From Ceriagrion tenellum (Eukaryota; Arthropoda; Insecta; Odonata; Coenagrionidae): 64,000 nucleotides of DNA. The notes under the pieces were generated by a model. That model was not told where the DNA came from. It did not search any database and was given only the letters and a program-made list of their open reading frames with translations. Location of the stretch: contig OY720633.1 in the NCBI GenBank assembly GCA_963169105.1, forward strand, positions 148,015,200 to 148,079,199. Direction: 5' to 3'. A program made the translations under genes and the position numbers. Below are positions 47,191 to 59,660 of this stretch, in pieces (within the stretch, counting starts at the first letter, position 1; each line of letters opens with the position of its first letter).

Positions 47191-50100
47191 AGAGTCGCTG
47201 CAAAAACCTTCAAAAAACATATTGTCTAAGTTACAACGTTTGGCTGATAATTGTGAGCGAGCTAAAAGTCTTTAAATAAGGTTTATATAATCCCTAACGC
47301 TATTGAAACCACAATCTAGGTTAGGTGCACTGCCATATTTGGTAGAAAAAACTAATTGGTTGCATCTGTGGTCAACATACCTTTACCTTATATTGGTTAT
47401 ATCGTTATACTTTTTTGCGGAAACAGAATCCTTCTTGGTTGTAAAATGGTGCATCAATGTAAAAATGACAGTGATATTTTTTAGGCCATCGGTCTACTAA
47501 CTTTTTTGGTCTAGGTAATATTTATGAGAGTAAAATTGTTTCTGAAACCCCATATTATATTAAATTAAGTTAAAATAGTCCTAGGGTAGGCAAGACGATA
47601 ATATTTTCATCTCAGCATTTTTACAAGACGTGTAAGTTTTGACCGATACAAAATACTATAATTGAAAATTTGTGTGGCCCTTGGAAAGACTTGCTCGCAC
47701 AGTATCACGTCTTGGAAGGGTATTTCCGGTTTATATAACCACAAAAAAAAATCTAAATAATAATTTAAAACTTTTTATGGGCCTTTTTATGGGTTAGATA
47801 TTACTGACTAATAGTGACGATAAATATGATTTATGCAAAGATTGTTTGAAATATTTTCATTTACGAGGCTATTTCATCAATAATGAGTTTAATGGCATCA
47901 CTTAGGTATGTTTGTTACATCTTAAAATTCAGAATACACGAATGAATGTTTCACCGCAATGAAGTTAGCGAAGCGATAAATTTAGCTCACCACGATGGTT
48001 AGCTTAACGAAGGGATTACTGCATGGCGACTCTACTGATGCATGGATGGTAATGGTTGGTGGACGTAATATTGTCCGCGGTGCTCGCGTGCAATGAGCTC
48101 ATTCGATGGCTCCTAAGAAACAAATCTCTTTAATTTTTTGCGAGAGACCGACACCGAAAAATCCATCTGCAGAAAGAGGAACAGTGATCGGAGAGAGAGG
48201 TTGATTACAAGTTGCACACGGGAAGGGCAGCGTGGTGAGTGCATATATGTACTTAGAAGCCACTTTAAGGGAGCAAGTGAAGGGAATAGAAGAAAGAAAT
48301 TATTTGGACGGAATGGAAGATGAACGGCTATTGAACTGTGATGGAACATAAAGGCAACAAATGGAATCGTGCAGGTTTCGTTGTGTTATCGGAGACAATT
48401 TTTCCGTCTACCCACAAAGAGATTCATTTATTAATTTTTGAATAATTCAATTAAAAAATATCAATTGATACTTCAAGTGCTTTACTAGTCAATCAACCAT
48501 CTCAATCATCGAAATATTTTAATAATTTTTCTCTACTACAACATGACGAAAATTAGTACTAAACTAACATGAAAAACGCAGGAAATAACTTGGTTTTAAA
48601 GGTTGCAATAATATATAATTGTCACACGAGGACATTGAATAATTTATTTAGCTGATTTACTGCAATGAAAGGTCAATTAATCCTCCAGTTATACTCAGAC
48701 AAACGAGAGAGTGTGAATTATTGGTCTATTTAGATTAACTTTGCCTGTGTAAATTTTCAAAATCCATAAAGGAGTTGTTGAAATACCTACATTAGAATGG
48801 TTAAATCGTAGGAAAAACTTTTACCAAAATAAATTAATACTAATTTTTCTTAGCAGTTTTGGTGATACAATTGGCTGAGAAACGAGATTTTAATCTACAA
48901 GACATCTAATTCAGTATTTTGCTACTTGATGTGTAGTTGGAGGATCAACTCATTAACCAAATCATATAAATTTCTTAGTTTGTGTGAAGTAAGAAAACTT
49001 AAAACATATTTGTCGAGGCTCGCCGGAGCAGAACCTGTTCAATAGTTCTTCAAAAATTTTCTGTTAATTTTATGTGATCATTTTACTTAAAACCACAGTT
49101 ACGAGCACTAACAGTAATGAATATTTCAAAATGAAATTGTATTTATGAAATTAAGGTAGGGTAAGAAAGTATGTAGTACGCTGGCCACTAACACACGGGA
49201 AAAGAAATTACAGCTCTCTGTGTCAATATTATAACCTCATTGGCCAATTCACTACATTGTAGCTTGCTGTTATTGAACTGTATTGTAGCTTGCTCTACTA
49301 TAATTCAACGTGCAAATAATGCAAAGAGATAAGATTGAAAGAGATAAATAGATAGAAAACGGTAATTCACTCAGAAAAGTGCTGTAGTCCAAGAAGAAGA
49401 AGTAGAGGGGTGTCAGTAACATCCCTTGTCCTATGATGGAGCCCATTATTCTTATTCCTCAATTAGGTTATATAGGCAATAGGAAAAATAATAAATAGAG
49501 AACGTTAGATTTGGCAATGAATTACTGTATGATACGGCGTTTATTATACATAAGATTATATGCATTGATGTAAGGTAAACAGCCATATAATTTAGCTGTT
49601 AATTAATGATTAATGAAATGCTGCGCCTTGGAATAAAACTGTGCCAGAATGAAAAACAAAGAGGGTTAGTGGAAATTAATAACTTATGCACGTTGCAGGA
49701 ATGGCAAATAAAATTTCCTATCGCTACATGACTTCCTGTCTATGCCCCTTATTATTTAAAACTCCTTCTAAAAATTCACTCCTATCTTTGACAGCCATGA
49801 TTAATAACGTTTGAGATCTCATTTGAGATCTGCGCTTGATGAAAATGACCAATAAACTAAAAGTTTTAATACTTTAGTCACCTTGGAGTTCTCCGAATCC
49901 CAAATTGGCTCTAATTACAATTGTCGACGTATAAATTATCTTGTTAATTGATTTGCTTGCAATTCACAACACAGAAATAGGATCCGTAATTTTCCATTAT
50001 TTCTGAGAAATTCCAATTACGACATTAATAATATCAGTGCGTGTCCGTTTCAGCTGTATCATTTGACGGACTCGAGTACATCTTTTTTGTCAGGCGTGCA

Positions 50101-51540
50101 TGATGTGACGGTTAATATTTTAATGTGCATAAAAGAAAAGCTGTGCACAGAGAGTCGCGTGACGTTGTTCTGGTCTTACAGAGGGACGCAACCGTATATG
50201 TATGCATTTCGATATGGCCCAGTAGTGAAACGGTGCAGATAAATAGTGATAAGGGAGAACTGGGTTGCTGTAATGAGAGGATGGGGAAGAGAAAGATGGA
50301 AGTCACTGCCATTGCATTGGATGGGGCGGTAATGAAGAGAATGGGAGTCTTAGGTGGGAAAGAGGAGCTGGGAACTGCGGTTGGAACTGTTCATTATTCC
50401 AGAATTTGCTCTTGAAATGCGTTTATCCTACAACGGGGGCTTATTAACTTAGTCTTGTTAATTCTCTTTCGACACTTGAGTAAATGCCGCTTTTTTCTAT
50501 GCTGCGGTAGGAGAAGAGAATAAAGATCCTTTAGGACAAGAAAAGATGACGTTGGTCGAGATTACGTAGAAGAAAAGAGAATGTTAATTCCTCAGGCGTA
50601 ACTTGATGAAACACTTATTTAAGAAGGTTTGGTGAGAGAATCCACGGTTTGAGAGGAGAAAGTTCCCTCCACTCATAATGCATACTTGATACTACTTTGA
50701 AGTTCGTTGCGCGTCTCTATGTAGAAACTTGTGGCTAGCATTTGAACTAAGAAAAGCACGTTTTCCTTCATATTCGAGTAAAAACTTATTGACATACTTC
50801 GTAAATTATATGTTGACATAAAATTATCTCTCATCATCTCTGTTTTTCACACAATAATGTATATGATTTATATATTTATACATGACAATGTTATGATTAT
50901 GTCACAAATAGAATAGCGATTCATTGCTCGTTCATTCTCGAATGAATGAACTAAAATTTAGAAAAGTCATGCATAATTTTTGACTGTATAAAGAATATCG
51001 GTGAATATGTACTCTCTTTCATATAATTTCATCATTTTGATCATTAGAGAAAATATATTTCTATTCTAAATTTGTAATAATCTTTGTCAACAAGGAGCTT
51101 ATTCGCCAAATTCGTCATCTAATCCAAAGTTTAAAAATCGCTCTCACTTTATCCGAATCAGTGACCTCCGAAAAGATTGCGTCAAAAAGGATTATTCTTT
51201 GTTTTTGGAAAGGAATTTTAGCATTGAAGAAGTCGTAGAAATGAGCCAAGTACATACTTCCATGTTATGATCCACCTTGAGAACAGATATTCAAGAATTA
51301 CATCTTTAAAATGAAGTATGATGTTTACAAATTCAGATCAGCAAAAGTCGAAATGTGAAAATATCCTTCTTTAATGATAGAAAATGTGACTATTTGAAAC
51401 CATTTGAACCATTTTGAAAATATTTCCCATTTGGAAGCGATATTATGCGGTAGTCAAGTACCACTGGAGTTTCTTGTCTTAATCAGTGATTGTTGAAAGC
51501 AGGCTCACCGAGATATATGTTTGTGTGCGTAACGGTTTGC
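47191..51540. other. Non-coding AT-rich DNA
   Basis: No supported gene. Minor repeats: ATTGTAGCTTGCT twice near 49257-49300, and tandem TTTGAGATCTCA/TTTGAGATCTGC near 49810. The ORFs at 48113-48349 and 50112-50415 are unrecognised. Confidence 0.5.
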
Positions 51541-51760
51541 TGTTTGTGCGTGGGAGGTGATTAACGGACATGGTGGAGGCCTCTCTGTCCTTCCTTCAAT
51601 CCCGTCTACCTATACGCATCCACATCGAAATGAACCCTCTATCTTGGATGCGCCTCTGTATCTTCCATCGCAGAATGGCAGTGCGCGCACTCGGAGCGGC
51701 TGTCTCTGACCTAGTCAGGCGGGAAGGACAGTCGACAGGATGAGAAGATTGTAGGAAGCA
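51541..51760 (+). other. GC-richer island upstream of the MSRRKQ exon
   Basis: A compositional island with a 57-codon ORF (ATG at 51570, TGA at 51741-51743) of ordinary amino-acid make-up and no domain. It lies about 660 bp upstream of the candidate first coding exon at 52403. It could be a 5' untranslated exon or promoter-proximal CpG-type region of that gene, or unrelated. Confidence 0.25.
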
Positions 51761-52402
51761 GGTGATTTGGGATCTATTGGCCATCAGTTAATAGCTCGTG
51801 GCAGTACGGAGTTTTGTACTCGGATATGCCGAAACTAAAAATATTGACACTGCGGGAATGATACATATATACCCAAATAAATATTAAATCTCTCTTCTTC
51901 GACGTATTCGAAATAGATCTAGAGGTAAACGGATACCAATAAAAAGCCTTACTCAAAACTCACAGGATTCACTTCGCTCTCTATTTCTTAATCTTTCTCC
52001 GTCATCTTTTTAATATCTTTCGCAAATCTCTCCCATTCCCTTCAATCGGTCTCCTTCTACATGAGCTCGCTGGCCTTCTCTAAGGCACACTCACCATAAT
52101 GGAAAGTACGGAGAGAAGAATTGGTGTGGTTGCAACCAACGATTTAAGGGAAATCCTAAAGAAGTCTTCGGCACTGAAAGAAACCGTCATTTTCTTTCTT
52201 GCAGCTTCCTTTTCTTTCAAAGACACTCTTGTCTATGATCATGCTTCTGCTTGCAACTAGGCAGTAAGGTCGCTGTTATAATATTTTTCCCCTAAGATCA
52301 GAAGTACTTTAAATAAATAAGATATTAAAACCGATGAATTATATGAGCAGAACGTTATTAATACAATCTACATGCCTTTAACTTTATGACGCATAGACTA
52401 AA

Positions 52403-52459
52403 ATGTCCAGAAGAAAACAGCGACAGAGTACATTTATTAGCGATATTGATTCAGGTGTT
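52403..52459 (+). CDS. Candidate first coding exon, MSRRKQ N-terminal motif (zinc-finger gene)
   Basis: ATG at 52403 (context AAAATGT) starts MSRRKQRQSTFISDIDSGV, running into a donor-like GTAGGTATG at 52460. M-S-R-R-K-Q at the very N-terminus is the conserved motif by which SALL, FOG/U-shaped, BCL11 and ZNF423/521 zinc-finger regulators recruit the NuRD co-repressor. In those genes it is commonly encoded by a short first coding exon followed by a long intron. A possible acceptor (CGCATAG, ending at 52397) lies just upstream, as if a 5' untranslated exon precedes. The residues after the motif do not let me choose among the families. No zinc-finger exon was seen downstream in the window. A chance match is unlikely but not excluded. 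Confidence 0.5.
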
Positions 52460-55400
52460 GTAGGTATGTTTTTGCTGATGTAATGATTACTTAAGAAGTG
52501 TTTGCCATGGTCTAGTGACTGTTGTTATGATAGTTTTTTAAATACAAAAAATGTTGGTATTCCTCTCCACCCTTAGTCCATCATAAAAATAACTGTTTTC
52601 TCACCAGAAAAGTCTTAGTCAATACTTAGCAACGAAAGTCTTATAAGTTGGTTGATTACCCATCGACCATCAAATTATTGAAACCCTGTGTTTGCATTCT
52701 AAGCGAATAAGATGATAATTAGGAATGTGTCAAAATTGTAGCTTTGGCAACTCTCGGGACAATTTCATTCGAAATTTAATTTTCCTTGAGGAAATAACAG
52801 GCGTCGGGGCCTAACTAGTAGCTACCAGTTCCAAAATTTGAAAATATATTCCATTGCGTGCTCCTCCAATTACGATATTTCGTTTCGTTCCGACATTATT
52901 TGCACCGTCACTAACTATAAAATTAATACCCCATATCACTAACTCTTAGTCCACCAGATTGACAGATTGATTAATATCACGTGCATTCTTTAGAGTATAA
53001 AGAGTGGATAGGTAATCATTCGGGAACAACCGATCCCGAACTTTATCCGGTTTTCTGTGGTTAAGGACGCAGAATATTTCCCCCAATTAAGATTAAATGT
53101 ATTTTCATTAAATTATTTAAAGTTCTACGATTTGATAAAAACATAATACGTTTTTTACCTGTTAAATATTTTCTCCATTTTGATTGACTGCAAACATCAA
53201 GGAAACGAATGACATCCTTACGCTTCTAACCAAGATTAGTTAGAGATAGATGGTAGCCTCAATGCATAACTTAGCTTTTTAACCCTAATCTAAAGCCCAA
53301 AAATTTCAAAAATCTGACTCTCAAACGAGTTGACTTCAAATATTACAACGTTATATTAGAGGAAGCACATTATTTTCTTGAGCCGCTTTGCTCTCAAATA
53401 GTTAGAAGTATCTTGACTTTTGAACTGGACTCCATCATAAATTTCAAAATCCTTGTGATTTTTCCCAAAAGTTTTCTGCATCAGCCTAGTAGTCTAAAAA
53501 ATACGTTAAATATTGACATTAAAAGCTCAAATTACGATATTTTGTGAATAATAAACTGATATTTTACCTCCAATAATTTTGTGTTAAGTATTTTATGAGG
53601 CGCATTTTAACCATTTATAAAATTTCGAGACTCAAAGGGAAACAAATTTCTGTAACTGATGAGATATGTCATTTTCACGTTTTCTCAGTTTGCTAATTCA
53701 CATTTCAACAGCTCATTTTAAAAAACTCCCTTTGAGGCAAAATGAACATTCAATTCCAACCAGATTCCTTCCTTTCCTCTGGCTATTTCTCAGTTCATAG
53801 AACATGACAACCGGTAGAGATATCAACCTCAGCTTATTTTTCATAGCGTGTTCCATACTCCTTTTGACTCGATGACCTCAAGCTCCTCCTGAGCCGTTTC
53901 TCCTGTCGGCGATGCCCCCAAGAATAAAAAAAACTCGTACGTGTGTACGTACTCGCAAGCACATGCGGAAATACCCACCCAAACAAGATGCTCGACCACA
54001 CTTCTATGAAATCTTCAGCCCAGAGTATCCATGTAACGTCTCTCGACTCTCTCATCCACAATTCATGCGCAAGAAAGCCTATACCTCTACATTTCTCCAT
54101 TCATGCATAGCTTCCGACTCCTCCTTGACTGGGCCAACTCACTGCTTGCCGTGCTCACACTGAGTCGACAACGTGTATCTGAAGGAAATTCACTTTATGA
54201 CACACAAACACAATAGCTTGGCAGGGAGTGGCAAGAATGGCTCGAGAATGAGTTGCGAAGGTCAATGGTTCCTTGGTACAAGTCTATGGCTTACAGCTTA
54301 CCATTTGCAGTGGGCAGAGAGCAGAAGGGTGGCGGGTGAGATCGGGTGGCGGCGGGCAGTAACACGGCACTTTAACACTGTCAAAATCAACCTTTCTCTA
54401 TTGCTTTACTAACCATCCATCGTCTTACAACAACATGTGAGAGATACTTCTCCATACGTTGGAGACTACTGTACTTTCCAATATTAATCTGACATTAAGC
54501 CATTTTTTATTAGTAATTCCAACTCACATGCTTTTTTCTTTGAGTTAGGCAGATGTTGTCTTTCTTGTCTTCACTGCACACTGGTCGAGGAAGAATAACT
54601 ATTGAAATCTGAATAATAGCCATAAAAAATATCGCCGAAAGTTCGTAAATGTGTATCTATAATTATTCTCTGAATAAAACTGAATTATATAAGGAAGCTA
54701 GTATGTTTAATTTATATTTTCTCAAACTCAAGGTTTTCTATGAAATTTTAATGCACAAGTTTTCTTAACACATTTTTAGTTTTCATAGATGCATGTTATT
54801 TTGTTTCTCAGAAGGCGCTTCAATGCGATATATTATGTCGCGCACTAAGTGTAAATCTGATTCCTCAGTCTCTCTATTTGCTGTAAACCTTATTTGGCTC
54901 AAATGAGGTTATAACATTTCAAAGAAGATACTTGGTAAATAAATATTTTCTCCAACTTCAGGAGAGCTTTGGTGAGTTGGCGTAGTTCTAAACACTTAAA
55001 GAAATTCTAAGAAATTTTTCGCAAAAATACTTGTAACAAATCGTAGTTTTTGACATCTTTATCATTGACAACTTTTGACTGCATCATTCCTGGTTAAGTT
55101 TTGCTGATACTAATAATGATTAATCATGAATGATACTTATACTGATTATATGTTGCGTTAAAATGCTGGCCTGAAACAGCTGCGTTAATATTATCTCAGC
55201 GATGGTCATTAATTAGATGCCGAAAGTTACAATGGCAGATGAATGTATCTTGGACGGATTGCAATTTTTTTTTTAATTTTCAGATGGGAGTTAGAAAAAG
55301 AGGCAGAAGTGTTTAAGGGGAAAAAATAATGATCAGCTATTTTAAAGACAATTAATTTTGTGGGAAGAAATACGATTTAGCGATACCTGGCTCATGGACA

Positions 55401-55877
55401 AAAAATTCATTCATCAATCTCTAAGTCACTTTAATTCTTAAAATTTAATCTTTAAGAATCCTGAATCATAACTAATATTTTCCATTTACGATTTTTTTAT
55501 AATTCCAGAAAAAAAGATATGTTTAATATCTCTGACCTATGTAAAGCATTTTCTTAACTAAGGTATGATACGTTTTACTTATCCTGACTGTTGGAAGCTC
55601 TTTGAAAGCAATAATGGGAAAAGAGAGCTCGATATTCACCGGAGCCAAAAGTTATTTCAGAAGCGGATTTATGAGATCTTTCTGCTTTAAATCTCTTTTC
55701 TTTCACTCGTGTAGGAGTCATTAAATTTACGTCAGAATCCTAGAAATTTATCCCTTCGCTTAGGTAGTATTTCCGGCATGAATCACTTTTATGGCTAATT
55801 GGCACGGCCCCTACCAAACCTGACATTTCCAGTCATTCGAAGGCCCAACTCAATTTTGATCATCTCAGACGCCAAAA
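52460..55877. other. Non-coding DNA, possibly first intron of the MSRRKQ gene
   Basis: Starts at the candidate donor. 53820-54400 is GC-richer, with opposing ORFs (53912-54163 plus, 53834-54100 minus) lacking motifs. Otherwise AT-rich and featureless. Confidence 0.45.
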
Positions 55878-56233
55878 TCCCTTGAATGGGATTGAAAAGT
55901 CATTAGGGAAACTGAGTTCTCGGCTAATCTTCCGAATGAAAATTTGAGTTATCTCATATTTCTATTCTTCTATTATTTGTTTTTTACTACGTCGTAAATT
56001 TTATTCATCTTGTTTGATCGTTGCCTATTTACTAAATGCTATAATAAAGAGCTCAATTACTTCATTATCTGCTTGCTTATTTGAATCTCTATCATATGTA
56101 TATCATTACTTTATAGCTAAGTATTAATAATTTGATAGATGGATGCGTTGTCAAAACCTAAATACCCCCTTAAACTATTGAGAAGTTGCCGTTACTTAAT
56201 GACTACTCTGTCGATTTTCTGTTTTTACTGCAT
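55878..56233 (+). repeat. Left arm of a 356-bp inverted repeat
   Basis: The arm runs from TCCCTTGAATGGGATTG to TGTTTTTACTGCAT and is inverted at 57024-57379 with identical length. I count only about four differences by eye (around 98-99% identity). No coding sequence. Confidence 0.93.
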
Positions 56234-56938
56234 AGACTTTAGGTAATCTACGAGGTGACCAAATATTTTTTTCTACTGCTGGTACTGGTACTGATTATAA
56301 GATTTATTAGCATATTTATAAGAAATTAATAATATCACATCTCAACATCCTCACATAACAACGATAATGTGATGAAGATACGGTTCAAAAAATTTATTTT
56401 CCAAACTTCGGGCGTGCTCCTAGCATACGCTTTGGTGAATTCAGCCGTCTTTTATGAAGATTACTTGACTGTTGGTAGAAAACAAGGTAATTTTAACTTA
56501 AAAGAAGAGATGGGTATTAACTAGAGTGCTGGGATATTGTTAACATATAATAAATGCGCGTTAGCTCTATTAATTTCCTAATGAGCGGTATAAAATTGCA
56601 CAAACAGCTTGCTACATAGCATTGAAAACCAAGCGAACACTTTTCTCTGGTTAATAGTATTTGGAATTTCCGGCTAAGGTAATTTGCTTCTGACTTGTTT
56701 ATTGCCTTGATTATTATATGGAAGGACAGTTCATTAACAGTTATACTGCATGTAAGGCTGATTTAAATAGCATGAATATATTTTGAAGTTCAGTACCATC
56801 ATACGATTGATATTTTGTTGGAATTGTATGTTGAAAATTTAGTTTTGATAATTTTATGCTTCTTTCAGTAGACTACTACCTTGACGTGGAGGAAGGGCTT
56901 GCGCGTTCCAATGAGACCTAGAGCTTGACTGGCGGGAG

Positions 56939-56986
56939 CAACATAAATAATTTGCTCCTGTCCACAGGAGCAAATTATTTATGTTG
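56939..56986. repeat. Perfect 48-bp hairpin
   Basis: Two 23-bp arms, the left being CAACATAAATAATTTGCTCC plus TGT, separated by only 2 bp (CC), with no mismatch. Confidence 0.95.
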
Positions 56987-56999
56987 TTCATGCATGAAC
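56986..56999. repeat. 14-bp perfect palindrome
   Basis: GTTCATGCATGAAC directly abuts the hairpin. GTTCATGC recurs at the inner edge of the right arm (57020-57027). Confidence 0.9.
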
Positions 57000-57023
57000 T
57001 GTATGCATTTACTTACATTGTTC

Positions 57024-57379
57024 ATGCGGTAAAAACAGAAAATCGACAGAGTAGTCATTAAGTAACGGCAACTTCTCAATAGTTTAAGGGGGTATTTAGG
57101 TTTTGACAACGCATCCATCTCTCAAATTATTAATACTTAGCTATAAAGTAATGATATACATATGATAGAGATTCAAATAAGCAAGCAGATAATGAAGTAA
57201 TTGAGCTCTTTATTATAGCATTTAGCAAATAGGCAACGATCAAACAAGAAGAATAAAATTTACGACGTAGTAAAAAACAAATAATAGAAGAATAGAAATA
57301 TGAGATAACTCAAATTTTCATTCGGAAGATTAGCCGAGAACTCAGTTTCCCTAATGACTTTTCAATCCCATTCAAGGGA
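57024..57379 (-). repeat. Right arm of the 356-bp inverted repeat
   Basis: Inverse copy of 55878-56233. Flanks show no convincing target duplication. Confidence 0.93.
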
Positions 57380-58745
57380 AATATGGAATAACCTACGACA
57401 TTATTGAACTAACCTAAATGGAAACATAGGTTCCGACTAATCTACTGTCCTCACTGGTTGTACTTGGTGGCAATTGTTCTGCTTCTGCATGTCCTACGAA
57501 AATACGGGAAAATCAAATTGCCTGAAGAGTACCATTGCTGAGATCTAGCATCACCAGAGCGTAGGTTGTCCTTCTAATCAAAGCCGTGAGTTAAATATTT
57601 GTGATGCTAGATTAGCGGCGTTGTGAGCGAGAACGGCAATCAATTTGCGACCGTCTAATTCTCACGGCGCTGTGCTCAAGTTTGCACTCAGCCCAGAACA
57701 CACACTTAATTGAAATTACTCGATAAATTACTACTAAGCAAAGGGTAACGGCAAATGCAATCTCACACCGTTCATCGCCACTCCATCTCCTGCAACATTT
57801 TAGAGCTATTTTATCATTGATTCAACCATAGTTTATATCAGGCCGTTTAGTAGCAACAAAAAATGGAATGCACTGTTTGGATCCACGATGTCCGTTAAAA
57901 TTTAAATTAATGTAAGACATGTCATTCAGATACACTAAGACAAATGCCACATTTAAACGAATAAGCAGCCATGGCTAATTATCAAGTGACGTAGAGCGGA
58001 ACCGAGTTTATCTAGCTATGAATCCACCATAACTGTCGCAGTGTATCTGGGAGTTCGACTTTTATGATAAAGGACGGCACTAGACGCGAAGTCAAATAAG
58101 AATTAGGACTTAATACTAGTATAAATGGTGACCAAATTGCAATGAAGCCAGATCAGCAATAATTATGCAAGTAAATAAAGCGACCCAAAAGAAACTCAAA
58201 AAAGTCGATATAGCGTTTGATGACAACACCTACCGCATGTCATTATGCTGGTTATTGGAACAGAACATTGATACATTACGAACATTATTCTATTTTCACC
58301 ATCCACCCGATTTTTTCTTCCGACTGAAATTGTAAAAAGAATATTACTGAAAAGGTATTTTACATATTTACAAATATTTCTCAGGCGAGATCAATTTTTT
58401 GCCTTATAACTGTGTGAAACATGTATTCTCCTGTATAAAATATGCATATTTTTACAAAAATAACCATAGACTTGTGAATTCGAATATTAAAGAAGCCCGC
58501 GGGGGGTTCTTTCTTATGTAAACTGAATGGGATGTTCAGCTTTTTGCATGTTCTTTCGTGATACATGGTGAGAAACTATTCATACGAAGGAGTACTATGT
58601 TTGGGGAAGAGAAATGATAGAGGAGACACGTTGGTAGCTTATTGACAAACAAATGCTGTATGGACTGCAAATACCTGGATCAAACACCACAAAAAGAAAA
58701 AATATATTTAAAAAGTCCTTAAATCATATCAGATCAACAACATAA
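57380..58745. other. Non-coding AT-rich DNA with a short inverted repeat
   Basis: ATCTAGCATCAC at 57543-57554 is inverted at 57601-57612 (12-bp perfect arms, 46-bp loop). Nothing else supported. Confidence 0.6.
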
Positions 58746-59660
58746 TTACCAATCAAACAGTTAGGAACAGTATCAAAAATACTAAGGCCCAACCTGGAAC
58801 AGATTTGTACTCAGACCAAATTCACTAATAACAAAATTAAGAAAAAATGTAAAGAAAGTTGATGAAACCAAACACCCAATTAACTAGTGGAACTCAAATA
58901 AATTGTAAGCTGAGAAATTTCACTATCCTATGCTACTCTAAAATATATTATAAACAGTGCAAGGGAGAAATGGATGAACAGGAAATGTGGGGAAATGGAG
59001 TTATTAGTCAGAATGTGAAAGTTTAGAGACGTAAAAGGCTGCAAAGCAGCGAAAATAGAAACTCTTGGCGAAAATGGAGATATGATTGTAGATATGGAAG
59101 ACATAAATAAATATGAAAGAGTTATATAAAACCTTTGTACAACTCAGAACCTGCAAATAGATTGGAGGAAAATAAATTGGAGAGAGAAGGTCACTGCGAT
59201 GAGGAGGGTAGGGGGCCCAATTTAACGGAGGAATAAGTTAAAAAGGCAATGTTAGATTTAAATGACAATAAAGCAGTAATGAGTGATGTCATGCTATCAG
59301 AGGATAACACTATTTGTCAAAAAATATATGGAATAATAAAATTTGTTTAAGACATTAATTTAGATTTTAAGACATATATTTAAGATAAATGAGGAAAAAA
59401 TATCTTGAGATGAATGAGAAAGAGGGAGGCTAACTCGATGGAGTCCGTCCTCAGGAAGAATTTCCTTCTGAAAGGAAAACTATAGGGAAAGATCAAGGGA
59501 AAAAGAAAGAGAAGGCGAAAAAATACATAAAATGTTGACGACCATGAGGAATGGAGGAGTTTTGAAGAGCTGAGGGAGACCACTCATGACAATGCGGTAT
59601 GGAAGGAGCAGTTCATTTGAAACCTGTCTGAGGGACTGGCCTAAGAAGAAACACAACTGG
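58746..59660 (+). pseudogene. LINE fragment (endonuclease end to RT start, then C-terminus)
   Basis: The first part, 58746-59335, has the end of an apurinic-like endonuclease (K-A-Q-P-G-T-D-L-Y-S-D-Q, matching the usual P-G-x-D-x-x-S-D-H). A linker follows with N-G-D-M-I-V-D-M-E-D-I-N-K-Y (about 59070-59120), then the RT fingers start L-T-E-E-x-V-K-K-A-M-L-D-L-N-D-N-K (from about 59222). The second part, about 59380-59660, has the basic G-K-I-K-G-K-R-K-R block and E-E-L-R-E-T-T-H-D-N-A-V-W-K, the typical end of RTE-like proteins. The palm with the catalytic Asp pair is missing between them. Stops and frame changes are frequent, so it is a dead, internally deleted copy. The catalytic His of the S-D-H motif is Gln. 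Confidence 0.8.

Larger units (their letters stand above)
56234..57023. other. 790-bp spacer of the large inverted repeat
   Basis: Unique-looking AT-rich DNA with no ORF of note. Its right end holds a perfect hairpin and a palindrome (separate entries). Confidence 0.7.
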
